A stretch of 64,000 nucleotides of DNA, taken from NCBI GenBank assembly GCA_034509735.1, contig JACGWO010000001.1, forward strand, positions 31,685,966-31,749,965, read 5' to 3'. Positions 1-11,365 of the stretch are shown one piece after another (position 1 is the first letter of the stretch; every line of letters starts with the position of its first letter). Source of the stretch: Sesamum alatum. Lineage: Eukaryota; Streptophyta; Magnoliopsida; Lamiales; Pedaliaceae. The notes beneath the pieces were generated by a model, which was given only the letters and a program-made list of their open reading frames with translations, was not told the origin of the DNA and ran no database searches. Made by a program: the position numbers and the translations under genes.

Positions 1-2053
1 AATCTGATGATAGTGAAACCCCTAGTCTGATATTGGAAGACATTGAAGATACAAGTGATGATGACATATTTAGAGAAAAAAATCCAAGTAAAAAAGATTT
101 GATGAGAAAACTTCAGAAATTTATTGAAAAAGAAAGGAAACAGAGCACAAGACAGAAAATAAATGAGATTGAGGTTGAGGATGGAGAGTGGTTCAGTGAC
201 CCAGGTGAAGAAGATTGAGACAGTAAACCCTTAAGTGATGCTGATGATGAAATGCCTACACACCCTGTGTTTAAAGAAAACCAGAATATGAAAAATGTTG
301 AACTTGTGGTGGGGCTAAAATTTGAGAATGCTCAACAATACAGAGAAGTTTTGAGAGATTGGTGCATCAGACATGGCTTTGATATTGAATGGTTAAAAAA
401 TGAAAATCGTAGGATCACTGTGAAATGCAAACATGATGGGTGTGATTGGAGGGTCCATGCATCACCTATCATGGGAGGTCCTACGTTTCAGATTAAATCA
501 ATTAAGGGTCAGCATACTTGTGCCAGAACATATGATAACAGTTTGGCAAAAACTTCTTATCTGGCAAAAAGAATGGAGAATGCAATTAGAGACAATCCTA
601 ATATCCCAATTCAGCAGTTGAAGAACACAATTCTCAGAAAATGCAATGTTGATGTGAGTAGGTTCAAGGTGTTAAGGGCAAAAAAATCTGCATTAGATGC
701 AATCAGGGGGCAGACTCAAAACAATATGAGTGGCTATGGGATTATTGTGAAACTGTCAGGAAGCATAATCCTGGCAGTAAATTGATCTTAAAAAAAGTTG
801 ATGGATCTGATCCACCTGTGTTTGAAAAATTGTACTACAGTTTGTTTGCTATGAAGTCTGCTTTTATGTCTGGGTGTAGGTCAATAATTGGCCTTGATGG
901 ATGCTTTCTGAAGACATGTTTTAAGGGTCAAATGTTGGTTGCTGTTGGGCGGATGGAAATGATAACATGATACCAATTGCTCTTGCAATTGTACCTGTTG
1001 AAAATAGGGAAACATGGACATGGTTTCTGAATGAATTGTTAGATGATATTGGACAAATATGTAGTGAATTTGAATACCAAAACATGTTCATGTGGTATGT
1101 TTCAACTCAATGCATACCCTTGTGCACATGCATGTGCGGCCATTAATTCTGGGAGGCTTGTGATTGAGGATAATGTGGATGACTGCTACAAAAAACACAC
1201 ATACTTGAGGGTATATTCAGAGATGATACATGCGGTACCCGGGGTAAAAGATTACATCCACACCCCTTATCAACCATTAAGACCCCCACAATTAAAGGTC
1301 AAAAGAGGCAGGCCCAAGAAGCTAAGGAGGAAAGGCCCGGATGAGATTCAGAACACATCAACAAGAAGGGGCTTGACACATACCTGCAGCAATTGTCTTG
1401 AAGTGGGGCACAACAAACATACATGCAATAAGCCAACCCATCCGAAATCCAAGTTCTACAAGGTACACTATAAGTTAAATTATTTCATTTGTTACCTTTT
1501 TTTCTTTCTGTTGAAACTCACTTGACTAGTTTTGGTTAATAACAGGGGCCTCAAAATCAAGAAGAAGTGCCCACTCAATATTCTCAAGCTCCTGCACAGT
1601 CTCAGGAACCTACAAGTCAAGAATTTCCTGCACAGGTATAAATTATAAATTTTTCACTATATCATATATTCTCATATTAATAACCTTGTCTATTATATCT
1701 TAGGAGCAACCACAAAGGAATCAGGAAGAGCCAACACCTGCAGTTCAAACACACTCTTCAGTCAGCCAAAGGGTAAAACATAGGTGATTCAATATTTTTT
1801 TGCAAAACTGAAACAATTTGTGTAACAATTTCATATTTATGTATTGCAGGAACAAGTGGGATATCAAGGAAGAAGAAACTCAGCTTTGATGGGAGAAAGA
1901 AGAACAAGTGGGATATCTGGAACTCCAGCTGAATCAACCTCTGTGAACCCACATCCTCCAAGTGTTCGTAGAAGTTACACCAAACGGCCAACAATTACTC
2001 AGGTGCTGGAAAATATTAAGGAGAAGGCTAAGAAAAGGCCATGGAAGCCTTGA
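1..2053 (+). pseudogene. MULE transposase (MURA type) pseudogene
   Basis: The reading frame is open from the left edge with an acidic region, meets an in-frame TGA at 216-218, then continues from 252 into the MuDR-type N-terminal DNA-binding domain (GLKFENAQQYREVLRDW, later CKHDGCDWRVHA). A frameshift near 720 moves the frame to the start of the catalytic core (IIGLDGCFLK, with the first acidic residue). A one-base deletion near 951 shifts it again (MIPIALAIVPVENRETW). At about 1045-1060 the core is fused out of frame to the SWIM zinc finger (CSCGMFQLNAYPCAHAC). That removes the middle of the catalytic domain, including the expected second Asp and Glu. A CCHC knuckle follows (CSNCLEVGHNKHTC, 1388-1429), then short C-terminal exon-like pieces at about 1540-1637, 1703-1772 and 1850-2053. 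Family known, function lost. Confidence 0.85.
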
Positions 2054-2366
2054 AGACATTAAGGAGAAGGCTAAGAAAAGGGGTTGTTTAGTTTTGTTGC
2101 TATTTTGGGGCTTGTATGATTTTGCAAAACTGTTCTTGGGCATTTTTTGTGGAATTTTTTGGCATGTACAAATGCTTCCCAAGGTCATACAAACAATCTG
2201 GCCATAATTAAACCTTTACTTTTTTCATCTTTCATGTCAGCCATTTTTTTCGTTTTTTCTGCTTATGTACAAGGGATTTATTTTTTATGCTTTATGCAAT
2301 AACTTAGTTGGATAATATAATATAACTTGTTCAATCATAATACAAGAATTCCAAATTCAACTTTTT

Positions 2367-2819
2367 TCACTTCATTAGAAGAATTAAAACTATGATGAAC
2401 AACACACTGCTAACACCTATCCAAAAAATAGCAAATTTTCCTATTTTTTCTTTTCTTCCAATCGATGAAGGGGAAGCATAATTTGACATTTTCGAAACCA
2501 CTTCTTCAACAACATCTTCATCTCGTTCACCAAAGCCAGAAATTTCTTCAGATCTGTATGGATATGGGTCTTCATTGTAATCTCCACCTGAAAAAAATAC
2601 TGGAATACCACTTGGAGACCAAGTGGCTCTTTCGGGCTCTAACCACCGAAAAAAATTACAAATCTGAAACCGGCAACAATAATACAATTTACCTCTAGAA
2701 ATTTTCTTATGTGATTCAACCACTCTAATTTCAGCTTTCACGTTGCAACCACAATAAGGAGTACAACGAAACCTCAGATCCAACATTTGCCTCGTCTTTC
2801 TTGCAGCTGGAGCCGACAT
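2367..2819 (-). CDS. GRF-type zinc-finger protein with C-terminal membrane segment
   Basis: An intact ORF of 150 residues from the Met at 2819-2817; I chose this over the upstream Met at 2927, whose extra 36 residues read as TIR sequence. The middle (about residues 20-60) has the GRF zinc-finger pattern: CGCNVKAEIRVVESHKK, then GKLYYCC, then CNFFRW. GRF domains bind nucleic acid in other proteins. An acidic stretch follows, then a basic patch and a final hydrophobic segment (about residues 128-148, IFWIGVSSVLFIIVLILL) that should anchor the C terminus in a membrane. It converges on the broken transposase, recalling the mudrA/mudrB layout of maize MuDR. It shows no lesion, unlike its neighbour. 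Whether it is expressed or serves the transposon is unknown. Confidence 0.65.
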   Translation of the reverse strand: MSAPAARKTRQMLDLRFRCTPYCGCNVKAEIRVVESHKKISRGKLYYCCRFQICNFFRWLEPERATWSPSGIPVFFSGGDYNEDPYPYRSEEISGFGERDEDVVEEVVSKMSNYASPSSIGRKEKIGKFAIFWIGVSSVLFIIVLILLMK

Positions 2820-2907
2820 TTCTTGTGAGAGAGAAGTGAGGGAGAAGTGAAGGGAGGGGACAAAAACAACCACAGGGCCACTGTTATTGAGAAAACAAAT
2901 TAGGAAT

Positions 2908-3176
2908 GTGGAGGGGGTAAATTGCACATTTCAGGTAACACAGGGGGCTAAATTGCTTTGGGACCTTCTAACACATAGCCTAAGGGTAAAATAGTCTTTA
3001 TTCGCCTAAAATATGAGCACCAGTCGCAGAAAGCCGCGCGTGCACTACAAAACGGGGCGGAGGGTGTTATTTTGCTTTATTTACATTAACACAAGGGGGT
3101 AAAGTGCTTAATTATTTTACACAGGGGGGTAAATTGCTATATATGAATAACACAAGGGGGGCGCTTGCATTTTGCC
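2908..3176. repeat. Subterminal G-run repeats at the MULE right end
   Basis: Five degenerate copies of a unit reading roughly TAACACAGGGGGTAAATTGC lie at about 2908-2927, 2936-2959, 3088-3111, 3120-3139 and 3148-3176. The GRF gene upstream region overlaps them, so they may hold its promoter. Similar G-run/TAAATTGC sequence marks the ends of the two other MULE-type elements in the window (38010-39343 and 40914-41368). Confidence 0.6.
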
Positions 3177-3177
3177 C

Positions 3178-3735
3178 GATATAATCGGTCAAATTTCACC
3201 AGATCCAAGATACAGCCTTAGTATGTAGGGGACTGCCGTGATCCTCAAGTCCGAGGACTAATCCCGTACTATCGGAACCGGGAATACGAGTCATACCGAC
3301 CAAGCCCGAGTAGCTTCTATATGACGATTCCCGCGAGTCACCTCAGTCGGCCGCTCCCCAGCAGGCCGACCCACTAACACTGCTTAGACGATCCTCGTCA
3401 CCCGTCGATGAAATACGACAGCAGATGCTTAGTGCAAGTCTCAAATGGATTCTCGATGCCCTGTCTCGAGATTCCTTTGACTTGGAGTATTTCAGACTGA
3501 TTCGGCGAAACTGATTTCATGAACCTACCTCCAAGCGTAGTTCCAATTTCCCGAAATGTTATTTCAGTCTGTGGACGTTTGTTGCGACATCGTAACGATG
3601 CAAGCAGTAAGTACAAACAAACTCATGCCTATGAATCCTTACTACATTCATTAACATAATATTACTTGTTCACAGATTGACGAATGGTTCTCAGAACAGC
3701 CAATACCATTGACTTTCTGGTCACCTACTCTAACA
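3178..3735 (-). repeat. Element A 3' LTR, partial
   Basis: This is the first about 558 bases of the LTR read on the minus strand, from TGTTAGAGTAGGTGACC at 3735 leftward. It is almost identical to 10809-11365, the matching part of the 5' LTR. That near-identity suggests A was a fairly recent insertion despite its damaged coding region. The rest of the LTR is displaced by the MULE. Confidence 0.85.
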
Positions 3736-3746
3736 ATCTCCCACTT

Positions 3747-6700
3747 GACCAATAAGTCAATTACCCACTTTGTTCAGAATCCTCTGAGTATGAGTAATCT
3801 ACGATACCGACTAAGGTATTGTGGGTCCGCTTATATTTCTTTGCGAAGCAATACGGTCTAACCGTGTTACCTCTATCCACCATTGCCTCTTAGAGATGGT
3901 GGTTGTCTAAGAATATTTTCGTGGATCTTGTGATGAGATCTCGTGCCAATACTCCCATAGCCAAGTTGCCTGCCATATAGGCGAACATGGCTTGGTCGTG
4001 CTAGGCGCCACGTCCATCCTATGGACGCGGTCTTCATCAGTGACCACTATCCGATGCACTCGTCATTGGGCCTGACTGTGCATACCTTTGAGACTAACTG
4101 TTTTTCACTTATGCTCTGGAAGCTAGTATCGCTTTAGCCTTCCAAAACAACTCTCAACAGACGGTGCATCATGAACACATCTTTAGTCCTTATTCAGGTA
4201 CTAAGGATCGTTCTTGATTGCTGTCTTCAACCCCTCAGTGCATTACCGATTTATGTTGAGCCATGCTAGAAGCACTCTCAACATCGGTTCCTATGCACCG
4301 AGTAAACATATCATATGTTTGCCTAGGGTTAAGACGTAGGGGATACTCAACATCCAAGCCTTCTCATTAGTCCACCGTGACTAAGTCTTGAATAGCTTGA
4401 TGCTTTATGCATAGTATCCAAGTTTTCTCATCAGTCTTACTATGACTGAGTCTTGAACAACTTGTCCCTCTACATATATGAGTTTTTCTCATCAGTCCAC
4501 CATGACTGAGTCTTTGAAAAGCTCAATTCATGAAATGTATGTGGGATCCCTAAAATGTCATGGAGAATTTTCGTGAGTTACGGTTTGTGTTTTAGTGATT
4601 CCTAATGCCTTGAATTCATCCATGAATCAAGACATTACACACTTAAACACTTGGAACGCCATTTCTACTCCCACTGATCACCTACGTCGTTTAAGATCGA
4701 GTCATGCTCCGTATGAGCTCGTCAAAACGAATATTCCAGTTATGCGGTGTTTCAAACCTTGTTTGAATTTCCTAGTGGATTCTATGGCTCCTCTCCATAA
4801 ATCCTACTACGATGTCCAACATCACATTCCGCAGGTCATTTGGATTACTATCCAAATTTTGACCGAACAGATCCCGATCACTCGTACCTTTTACGACATT
4901 CGGGTTCGTTCTTAAGGGGACTTGGAATATGATCAATTTAAGATAGAAATGCAATTATAAGCAACGTTTTAGCATTATTCTGTCGTCAACCTACACAAAC
5001 CAGACACCGAGTCTAATTTGCCTCCCACTAGTCCCTTGACGTATGTAGGATCCTTCTACATGCTCAAGAACTTTGTCGGGACATAGGCTTGCCAAACCAT
5101 GGCTCCTTGTGCTTGACTCCTAGCAAAGTGCCATGTTCCTTACGTTGGCAATTTTGAGTCTACGTCTACATGGGCTAAGATAATTGGGCGAAACTTCGAT
5201 CGATCTTCGTCCAACGAGATTCGATCGTTCCCTTTATCAGAGACCGTCATACTTGGCCTTTACAGGAAACGTTTCATTGAGAATTCCTATTCTCAACTTG
5301 GATGCTCAAGAGCTCCCACTAAATACACGGCCTTTTCGATCCTATCGAAACAGGTTTAATTTTGCAACCATTTATGGTTCACCTCCTTAAGTCTAATTCC
5401 CAAACCTCCTATGGGACCTTTAGACTTTTTGAACCCTCTTATGGTCTTGTGTATTAGTAACCTACAGTTCTCTTATTGGCTCCCTTCCAATAGACTATTT
5501 GGCAAGCCTACTTTGTCCAACAAAGAGCTTTCGGACTTTCTTCTTCATAAAAGACTTGTAAATTTAGTCGATTCGAATCATCTATTTCTAGATTCATCGA
5601 ACTTTCCAATTTACTTATCTTTTAATAAGAAGAAACGTCCTAGCTGTTGTAGATGCCAAATCTGTAAGTTGGTCTTGATTAATCCATTTAGATAATTTTG
5701 AGTATCCATAAACCTTTTATGGGATGGTATTTTAGGAATTTACGTACTAGCAAACATGAATCATTATTCAATAATTTTGTTTGATCAAATATGTATGTAA
5801 TAAAACCTTTGTCCAACAAAGAGACATACTTTTGATCATGCTAGGTTACGTAATTCCTATATTACCCTAACATGATCACGATTATGAGCCTAACAAGTCT
5901 CTAGTCCTTTTCATCAATGGACCTTGCCATTGTTGAATCCTAGAACTGTTCTTGGCTTTTAAGTCCTTATTCACTTTCTGCAAACCACCTGCAGATTAGT
6001 GATAGGAATGGTATCAAATACCAAATAGAGATCATGTCAATACTCAATATCAAATTTTACCTACATTGGAGAGAGGTTTAGAATACTCCCCTTTCCAATG
6101 GCCCTCTTTACGACAGTAAATGCTTACGTTCTTAGAATCTATGAACTTGACTGCTTGAACCTTTTGCTCTTTCCTTTTACCTCCACCTTGTGTTGTAAAG
6201 GAACAACACTTGAAGTGCTGCAATAGTTGATGTTACCTTACCCTTCTTCCTCTTTTAGCGTCTGGCACCTTTGCCTTTCGCTATGGAGGTTGAAGCCTCT
6301 CCTACTAGTGCCAACGGCGCAGATTTTGCAATCGTTGCCTCGTACTAGACCGACATAATTACCAACCTATGAAGATCTTTTCTAAGCTCATTCATGTTGA
6401 TAATTAATGGTTCGTAGGAGGGAGGAAGAGACTGAAGGATCATGTCAATGTACGTCTCCTTTTCAAGACTGACGTGGAGGTCTTTTGAGCTTCTCCACTA
6501 GGGATTGCATCATCACTCCATGTTCTTTGTACCGACATCCCTTCCGTCATCTTAGCTCCAAATATGCCTTCGTTGCATTTTACCCCACATGCTGGTCCAA
6601 GACCATATAGACATGATGCAAACGAAGCATAGTTTGAGCCAACATCATTATATCCTACTTGCCGGTGGTCATCCTTCAACTTTTGAACGCCAAGCATTGC

Positions 6701-6866
6701 CTCAGTTGTCGACCCCTCCGGCAAGGGCTGAGGAACGTCCTCATTCCGGTATGTGAGTTAAGGTTCTGGAAATCTAAGACCATCTTAAGATTTCGCAATC
6801 AATTCGTGTAATTGGTTCCCTTTTTAATGAGCCTCTTAGTGATGTGTTTGGTGGATTCTTAGACAT
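3747..6866 (-). pseudogene. Element A gag-pol, heavily decayed
   Basis: The minus-strand frame begins at the Met at 6866 (reads MSKNP, as in the other gags here). Only short stretches stay readable. A gag remnant around 6440-6724 contains MPEGSTTEAM, then frame-shifted traces of the RHTRYVATKAFF region. The zinc-knuckle, integrase and reverse-transcriptase parts are recognisable only by collinearity with elements B and C. Gag to polypurine tract is about 3.1 kb against about 3.8-4.2 kb in B, so it has deletions as well as many point changes. No domain could be functional. Confidence 0.6.
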
Positions 6867-9198
6867 TCACAACATATATGAAACAGAAAATAATAAGCAG
6901 AATGAAGTAATATTTTGGTTAAGTCTTGGTCTTTAGTCCTTAACCTCTCCCACTATTTCTACGAAAACACGGCACTCTCAAACGTTGTTTTCGGGAAATC
7001 CTTTCCTAGTGGGCTCGGGATCCACAGCGATCTCCCCCATACCCCGCTTTTACGATTCGCATGGGAAAAGAACCCGTGGGAGGTATTCCATACCATTCTC
7101 GTTCCACGAGATTCCCAAGATAATTGCCTCACCCTTTCACGTGATCCCGAGGACTCCAAGCGAATCACGTTGTTCGGGCGTTAGACCCGACCCAATCAAC
7201 CGATTCATAGACTCACTGCTACCTCCACGACTCGTGAGACAGGTAACAGCAGTCTACTCATCGTTCATGACAAAGTGCAGCTTCTTTTAAGCACGATAGT
7301 CGTGCCACGACTCGTGAGACCACGCTATCGACCTAAAAGATCTTCCTCACTTTTGCCATGGATGGAAGGCTTGGACAGACTCCCAGAGTCCTAGTCCATT
7401 TATTAAGGGTCTATATTTAACTTGGTTCAACCAAGTGAGAGTTTTGATAGAACGAGACCTCATCACATATATTAAGTATTGCATTGCGTGCGTTATGGCA
7501 GAAATATTCTAAGCGTGAATGTAACCATACATAAAGCATATAGAATAATCATAAGCATATAATACGCATCGCATGCAAAATAAAGCCTAGCACGCCCCTG
7601 TAGGATGATCACAAGCCCAAACCTATGCGACCCACTGAGCCCGCAGTGGATCTATGGTCAATCTAAGGGTAGGCCCTACACTATTACAAGATTTAATAAC
7701 CCATTACATGCAATGGCCTTGTAAGTCCTCTTTATCTTCTTGGGCTCTCCATCGTGGGCCTACACCGGGCTTCTTCTCCATGGATCCTCCGTGGGCCATC
7801 TGATGGCAACCTCCATGGGCCTCCTACACCTTGGACTTGTCTTCTCTTGCAGCTTTTATTTACAAAAAAAATAAAACCTCACCACTAATTCTACTCTCAT
7901 TACATCATAAAATAAGAAACCCCAATTAAACATTTGGGGGGAGTACATTAGGAGGGAGAGAGAAAGCCTTATTATTCCAAGGCACTAGAAGAGAGACAGA
8001 GAGGAAAATAAAGAGGCTCACAGGCCACAACCCAACAAATAAATGTAAATAAACCATACATGCGGTCTAGGGGCTTTGTGATCATCCTTTGTCAAATCAA
8101 TTAACACAAATAGCACAAATACATATCCCACGTAAAATATGCTATACCAACATCCATGATAATCCATACCATAAAATAAATGCAGAAACTACATGTAAAA
8201 TATCCACACCAAACATTGGATAATAGTGCAACCTATGCACAACGATTTTTGTTGGAAAAACCTTTTCCATAATTAACAAGGCAATATTAATTCTATGAAA
8301 TATAAAATCTCAACCAAAGTTAAAATGCCCCAAGTTAATTAATTCAGAAAAATTCCCAGAATTATACAGAAAAAATCAAATTTTCTGAAACACAAAAATC
8401 AACAATTCAAGAATATGCCCATTTATTCAAGAATTCCAAAATCCAACATTCGTGTAATATTAATACATGTCAAGATCTACTCATACTCAAGCCATAAAAT
8501 AACCATGATGTCCAACATCATAAAACGCAGAAATTATTGCGAAATTTCACATATGAATTTTGATCATTGGTGCAACCATTGCAAAAATTAAATCTTGTTA
8601 GGAAACCCTTTCCTCATCAACCAAGCAATATTTATTTTAGAAAATTCCAAATCTCAAAAAATAAATATTCTAAGTCAACGGGTTCAGAATAATTCAGAAA
8701 ATATCATAAAAATAATACAGTAAAAACAGTTTTGAAAAACGAGCCAAAAACGGGAGGGAAACGGAAAACGGCACAGCCGGCCGGCCAGACGCGCGCGCGC
8801 GCGCGCAGGCTCCTCTGCCTGCGCGCGCCGCGCGCGCGCCGGCACAGCGCGCGCGCTGTCCGCGCACGCTGGGCGCGCTGGGCGCGCTGGCCGGCGCGCG
8901 CGCAGGCCCTGCCTGCACGCGCGCCCGGCCGTGCCCCTGTGCGCGCGGCTAGCGTGCTGCTGCTGCCGGTTCGCCGTTTTTCACTCCTTTTCGATTTTTC
9001 ATGCAATTTTTCTGAACCACAAGATAAATTAAACCCTAGAACATGTATAAACACATTCAAGAAAACCAAGATCCAAAATCCCATGCAAAATTAAACACCA
9101 ATAATTATCTACGATAAACATGCTATAAACGTAAATTAAAACACGTTTATCATGCTTAAACGCACATAGCACATAGAATTCTAGGCCTATACACCGAA
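6867..9198 (-). other. Element A leader (primer site to gag)
   Basis: A non-coding leader of about 2.3 kb. Reading toward gag it holds a GC-rich CGCG-repetitive island (about 8766-8965), a conserved hairpin (7629-7652), two copies of the 16-nt motif GTCTCACGAGTCGTGG on the minus strand (7305-7320 and 7225-7240, 80 nt apart), and AAATAGTGGGAG (minus, about 6944-6957). All are shared with the leaders of H, G, F and B. No gene is supported; the long ORFs of the GC-rich island are composition artefacts. Confidence 0.7.
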
Positions 9199-9214
9199 CC
9201 GGGCTCTGATACCA
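9199..9214 (-). promoter_or_regulatory. Element A primer-binding site
   Basis: The minus strand reads TGGTATCAGAGCCCGG, the primer site used by plant copia elements (complementary to the initiator Met tRNA 3' region). It lies one base from the LTR end. Confidence 0.9.
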
Positions 9215-9215
9215 C

Positions 9216-11365
9216 TGAAAGAAATCGGTGGATCGTCCCGGGAGATTAACGCGAATAGCGGAAGCGCGAAATAGTGCGTAATAAAATTACAAAGCATAAT
9301 TAAATGGAATTTAAATCATGCATAACGTACATAAACGAATCAAAGGGGTGTGCCCTTGATTCTCCCAGGGCGTTCGGTGTATCTCATGTTCAATAAAACA
9401 CAACATGGAGGCCATAGAATTAGAAACGAAAAAACATAATTAAAGAACCTACCCGGTTGTAGTTTTGTCTTCGTTCGGCTACATGCATTGTTCCCCGTTT
9501 TGCACCAAGATCTCAAGAAGAGACCCTCTAAATCATCTCACTCGCTCCACCGGAAAGCAAACAACCCTTGTGCTAGCAAGAAATTATTTGGGGAGAAGAG
9601 ACATCGATACACGCTATGAATTAACGCAATCAATGTCTCTTATGTTCTTAACTTGAATAAAATCAAGAAGAACAAAGTATAATTCTTGGAGATTAAGAAA
9701 AGGGGATGGACGAATTTGAGAGAGAGATGAGAGATGAGAGTTGTAGAGAATAGTAGGTGTAAGTGTGTGTTTTTTTAAGTATTTATAGAAGATGGAATTC
9801 CTATTCCTTCTCAAACTCTTCCAAAGAGACACACTTTGACTAGGATTTTGACCTAGTCAAATCCTAGTCAAATTAGGCTTTGATTAAGTCTAATTAATCA
9901 TGGCCCTTCATCTCATCATTCCCTAGATCAAATCTTGTCCATCCATTTTGATGGGCTTTATGGAATGGGCCTATTTAATTCTAAATTAAATATTCCCATG
10001 GACTTTATATTAAAATCCTATTTAATATACTAAGCCCATTAATTAATTAATGGAATGGACTTTATTTAATTCCAAATTAAATAGTCCATGGACTTTATAT
10101 TAAATCCTATTTAATACCAAGCCCATTAATTAATTAATTCACTCCTTTTAATCTAATTAAAAGGAAAGCCCATGCTTTGTAAAATTCATAAATCTAATTT
10201 ATGAACTCAAGCCCGATTATTCCAAATAATACATCGAGGCTTGTATCTCCAAGAAGTATGATTTAATTCCATTAAATTAAACCTTCTCCCGGAATTAATT
10301 CCAAATTAATTCCCTTTCATTTGGTGTAGCGGGTGTGACTCTTTAGGTTCACCTTTCAGCTAGACTTGGACCTACTTTTCGTTATTTCATAACTAAAGTA
10401 GTCCGTTACCATGGGTGGCCATCTAGCAACGGTCCATGGTACTAGAGACTAGGTGAATTTATGGTGTGAACATTTAGGCTCCGAGTTATACGCAGGTGCG
10501 GTCCTACCGACGCTCGATATGTACGGGTACGGTCCTACTGTCGCCTGTCTCCCGGCCTTTAGTCTAGGGGTCGGTTCCCATCGTTGACTAGGCAACTATG
10601 CATAATGCTCGAGATAGGTTTAACTCGACGTAGGAAATCCTTTCCCACTACATCAAGTGCTATGGCCATAGACTTTGTGAGTCTAAACCATCTCCGAGCG
10701 CATAGGAGATCTTGCTGTCATATCCTTTGACAGGGGACAGATCCTATCTTGGAATTCACCGTTCTTACATACTCCGACTGCACTGGACGAGGCTTATGAT
10801 GACCATGTGATATAATCGGTCAAATTTCACCAGATCCAAGATACAGCCTTAGTATGTAGGGGACTGCCGTGATCCTCAAGTCCGAGGACTAATCCCGTAC
10901 TATCGGAACCGGGAATACGAGTCATACCGACCAAGCCCGAGTAGCTTCTATATGATGATTCCCGCGAGTCACCTCAGTCGGCCGCTCCCCAGCAGGCCGA
11001 CCCACTAACACTGCTTAGACGATCCTCGTCACCCGTCGATGAAATACGACAGCAGATGCTTAGTGCAAGTCTCAAATGGATTCTCGATGCCCTGTCTCGA
11101 GATTCCTTTGACTTGGAGTATTTCAGACTGATTCGGCGAAACTGATTTCATGAACCTACCTCCAAGCGTAGTTCCAATTTCCCGAAATGTTATTTCAGTC
11201 TGTGGACGTTTGTTGCGACATCATAACGATGCAAGCAGTAAGTACAACAAACTCATGCCTATGAATCCTTACTACATTCATTAACATAATATTACTTGTT
11301 CACAGATTGACGAATGGTTCTCAGAACAGCCAATACCATTGACTTTCTGGTCACCTACTCTAACA
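9216..11365 (-). repeat. Element A 5' LTR
   Basis: A complete LTR of about 2150 bases on the minus strand, starting TGTTAGAGTAGGTGACC at 11365 and ending TTTCA at 9216, next to the primer site. A cluster of WRKY-type W-box cores (TTGACT/TTGACC, both orientations) lies around 9836-9880, just upstream of a short TATA-like sequence near 9780. A purine/CT-rich tract and the R/U5 part follow toward 9216. Confidence 0.85.

Larger units (their letters stand above)
1..3177 (+). mobile_element. Decayed Mutator-like element (MULE), right part
   Basis: A DNA transposon of the plant Mutator/MULE superfamily whose left end lies outside the window. It carries a broken MURA-type transposase on the plus strand and a small GRF zinc-finger gene on the minus strand, arranged tail to tail. 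The right end near 3177 is placed by comparison: from 3178 the sequence is collinear with the undisturbed LTR copy at about 10809 onward, so the MULE lies inside the left LTR of copia element A. The last 270 bases hold several copies of a G-run followed by TAAATTGC, as is common near plant MULE ends. The target duplication cannot be checked because the left end is missing. Confidence 0.75.
3178..11365 (-). mobile_element. Copia LTR retrotransposon A (minus strand)
   Basis: A minus-strand Ty1/copia element. Right to left it has a 5' LTR (9216-11365), an initiator-tRNA primer site (9199-9214), a leader of about 2.3 kb, a heavily decayed gag-pol (about 6866 to 3747), a polypurine tract (3736-3746) and the start of the 3' LTR (3178-3735). 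The rest of the 3' LTR is beyond the MULE, outside the window. The right edge abuts the plus-strand leader of element H, so A is inserted in H. The left target duplication is not visible. Confidence 0.8.

Noticed and set aside
2820..2927. Upstream Met giving a 186-residue GRF protein
   Set aside because: The extra 36 residues are encoded by MULE subterminal repeat sequence; the internal Met gives a more plausible protein.
8694..9094. ORFs of 74-126 codons in the A leader
   Set aside because: Same GC-rich island effect; open on both strands, no domain, not conserved between copies.
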